From assembly GCA_963732765.1 (NCBI GenBank), contig CAVTAS010000008.1, forward strand, positions 434,001-498,000: a stretch of 64,000 nucleotides of DNA. The letters are read 5' to 3'. The position numbers and the translations under genes are program-made. This stretch comes from JANYHF01 sp963732765. GTDB taxonomy: Bacteria > Pseudomonadota > Alphaproteobacteria > Rhizobiales > Hyphomicrobiaceae. The notes beneath the pieces were generated by a model. It was not told where the DNA came from. It saw only the letters and a list, made by a program, of their open reading frames with translations, and ran no database searches. How positions within the stretch are numbered: the stretch's first letter is position 1; every line of letters starts with the position of its first letter. Below, in pieces: positions 62,883 through 64,000 of this stretch.

Positions 62883-64000
62883 ATGTGGTGCATCAGGCCA
62901 CTCATTTCAACGGCGGCGCTCGCCATGGCGCTCTTGCTTTCGCCCACAGTGGCGTCGGCGCAGTCGTGCGGCGCGGACTACACGGTCCAGGACGGCGACA
63001 GCCTCGCCAAGATCGCGACGCGCGCCTATGGCAAATCCTCACAATGGACCATCATCTTCTATGCCAACCAAGATCGGCTCGGGTCAGGCAACTCGCTACT
63101 GGTGCCGGGGCTCAGCATTCGTATTCCGTGTCTGGGCGGCGCTCAACCGAAGCTGCCGGACGCCGCCACCGTCGAGGCGCAGGCGCCAACACCGGAACAG
63201 AAAGCGCCCGTCCTCTCTACCGAAATCAAGCGCATCCAATTCCTCACCGCGACTGATTACGCTCCGTTCACGGATAGCTCCCTGCCAAACGGCGGCATGG
63301 TGACCGATATCGTCAACCAGGCCATGGAGCTGACCAAGAAGGATGCCGGCGGCGCCTTCGATTATTCGGTCTCCTGGGTCAACGACTGGTCGGCGCATCT
63401 CAATCCGCTGCTCTCGACGCGCGCCTTTGATATGGGCTTTCCCTGGTACAAGCCGAATTGCCAGCAGTTCGAGGATCTCGACACCAACGCGAAATTCCGC
63501 TGCCAGAAGTTTTTCTTCTCGACCCCGGTGTTCGAAGAGCAGGTGCTGGTGTTCCTGAAGGCGGACTCAGCCATCGCGATGGAGAATGAGAACGAACTGG
63601 TCGGCAAGCGCCTGTGCCGTCCGGCCGGCTATTGGACCTTCGATCTGGACGACAAGGGCCGCAACTGGATCAAGGGCAAGAAGGTCACGCTGCTCAATCC
63701 GCCGACGGTCGAGGAGTGTCTGAAGCTGCTGATGGATGGCAGTGTCGATGCGGTGCCAATCAACGAGCTGACCGGCCGCGCCGCCATGGTGCGCCTGGAT
63801 CTGCAGTCCAAGATCAAGGTGATTGAGAAGCCGCTGTCGATCCTGACGCTGCATGTGATCGTCGCCAAGACGCATCCGAATGCGCGCACCATGCTCTACT
63901 ATGTCAACAACGCCATCGACAAACTGAAGGCGTCGGGCGCATACGACCAGATCGTCGAGAAGCATCTGCAGCAGTTCTGGGACGCCCAAGCCGAGCAGGC
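62883..64000 (+). CDS. Exported LysM and solute-binding (SBP_bac_3-like) protein, 3' end outside window
   Basis: An open frame of at least 372 codons that continues past the window edge. A signal peptide (ISTAALAMALLLSPTVASA-Q) is followed by a LysM peptidoglycan-binding domain (YTVQDGDSLAKIATRAYG, QWTIIFYANQDRL, LSIRIPCLG). After a Pro-rich linker comes an amino-acid-type binding domain: IQFLTATDYAPFTDSSLPNG, FDMGFPWYKPNCQQF, VFEEQVLVFLKADS and GSVDAVPINELTGRAAMVRL. The LysM would tether it to the wall. It is divergent from, and in its binding domain similar to, the 663-residue protein, suggesting that they work together. Confidence 0.85.
   Translation, partial: MWCIRPLISTAALAMALLLSPTVASAQSCGADYTVQDGDSLAKIATRAYGKSSQWTIIFYANQDRLGSGNSLLVPGLSIRIPCLGGAQPKLPDAATVEAQAPTPEQKAPVLSTEIKRIQFLTATDYAPFTDSSLPNGGMVTDIVNQAMELTKKDAGGAFDYSVSWVNDWSAHLNPLLSTRAFDMGFPWYKPNCQQFEDLDTNAKFRCQKFFFSTPVFEEQVLVFLKADSAIAMENENELVGKRLCRPAGYWTFDLDDKGRNWIKGKKVTLLNPPTVEECLKLLMDGSVDAVPINELTGRAAMVRLDLQSKIKVIEKPLSILTLHVIVAKTHPNARTMLYYVNNAIDKLKASGAYDQIVEKHLQQFWDAQAEQ

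Overview
The window is a high-GC, gene-dense stretch of an alphaproteobacterial chromosome, probably from the Hyphomicrobiales/Rhodospirillales part of the class. Supporting signs are a divergent polyprenyl-diphosphate synthase next to a DUF2007 protein and a tRNA-type methyltransferase, a btaA/btaB pair for the betaine lipid DGTS, a PagL-type lipid A deacylase, an ureDABC-EFG operon, and a wealth of ABC importers of small organic solutes. No rRNA, tRNA, CRISPR array or intact insertion sequence was found.

Layout. 0-2.4 kb: end of a PotD-like polyamine importer (binding protein and ATPase). 2.4-9 kb: small genes (DUF188, cupin, an antitoxin-like ORF, VOC), then cysteine desulfurase and sufB without the rest of suf, then an alpha/beta hydrolase. 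9-13.4 kb: SH3-like exported protein, Tat-exported multicopper oxidase, DUF1801, fatty acid desaturase. 13.4-18.6 kb: a sugar module (isomerase/epimerase and Gfo/Idh/MocA dehydrogenase, divergent from an Frc/Rbs-type importer). 18.7-26.2 kb: ispB, DUF2007, methyltransferase, SDR, a broken gamma-glutamyltransferase, acylphosphatase, MAPEG protein and ftsH with a clear terminator. 26.3-32.6 kb: DUF4926/DUF6883 pair, btaB-btaA, prfB with its programmed frameshift, EamA exporter and a broken proline racemase-like gene. 33-35.3 kb: MaoC, acyl-CoA dehydrogenase and TetR. 35.4-41.6 kb: second sugar importer with two permeases, and a convergent aldo/keto reductase. 41.6-43.0 kb: a gene-poor scar with integrase remnants, an AT-rich patch and a large hairpin. 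43-46 kb: frameshifted SDR, LprI/DUF3298 protein, TPR lipoprotein. 46-51.3 kb: an MGH1-type glycosidase directly behind a Pot-type importer that lacks a binding protein. 51.4-58.5 kb: urease operon with four extra genes. 58.6-64 kb: PagL, DapE, and two divergent genes for large exported solute-binding-like proteins, the second running off the end.

Two themes cross the whole window. First, a family of long palindromic repeats (roughly 140-230 bp, ends built from CTCTCCCC/GGGGAGAG) sits inside ABC operons, usually just behind the binding-protein gene, and one related copy lies in frame inside the glycosidase gene. Second, about eleven single-base-type frameshifts break seven genes, including the essential prfB and the urease alpha subunit. 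Where the excess can be read it is one extra base, so uncorrected sequencing insertions are the first explanation to exclude before any of these genes is called a true pseudogene.
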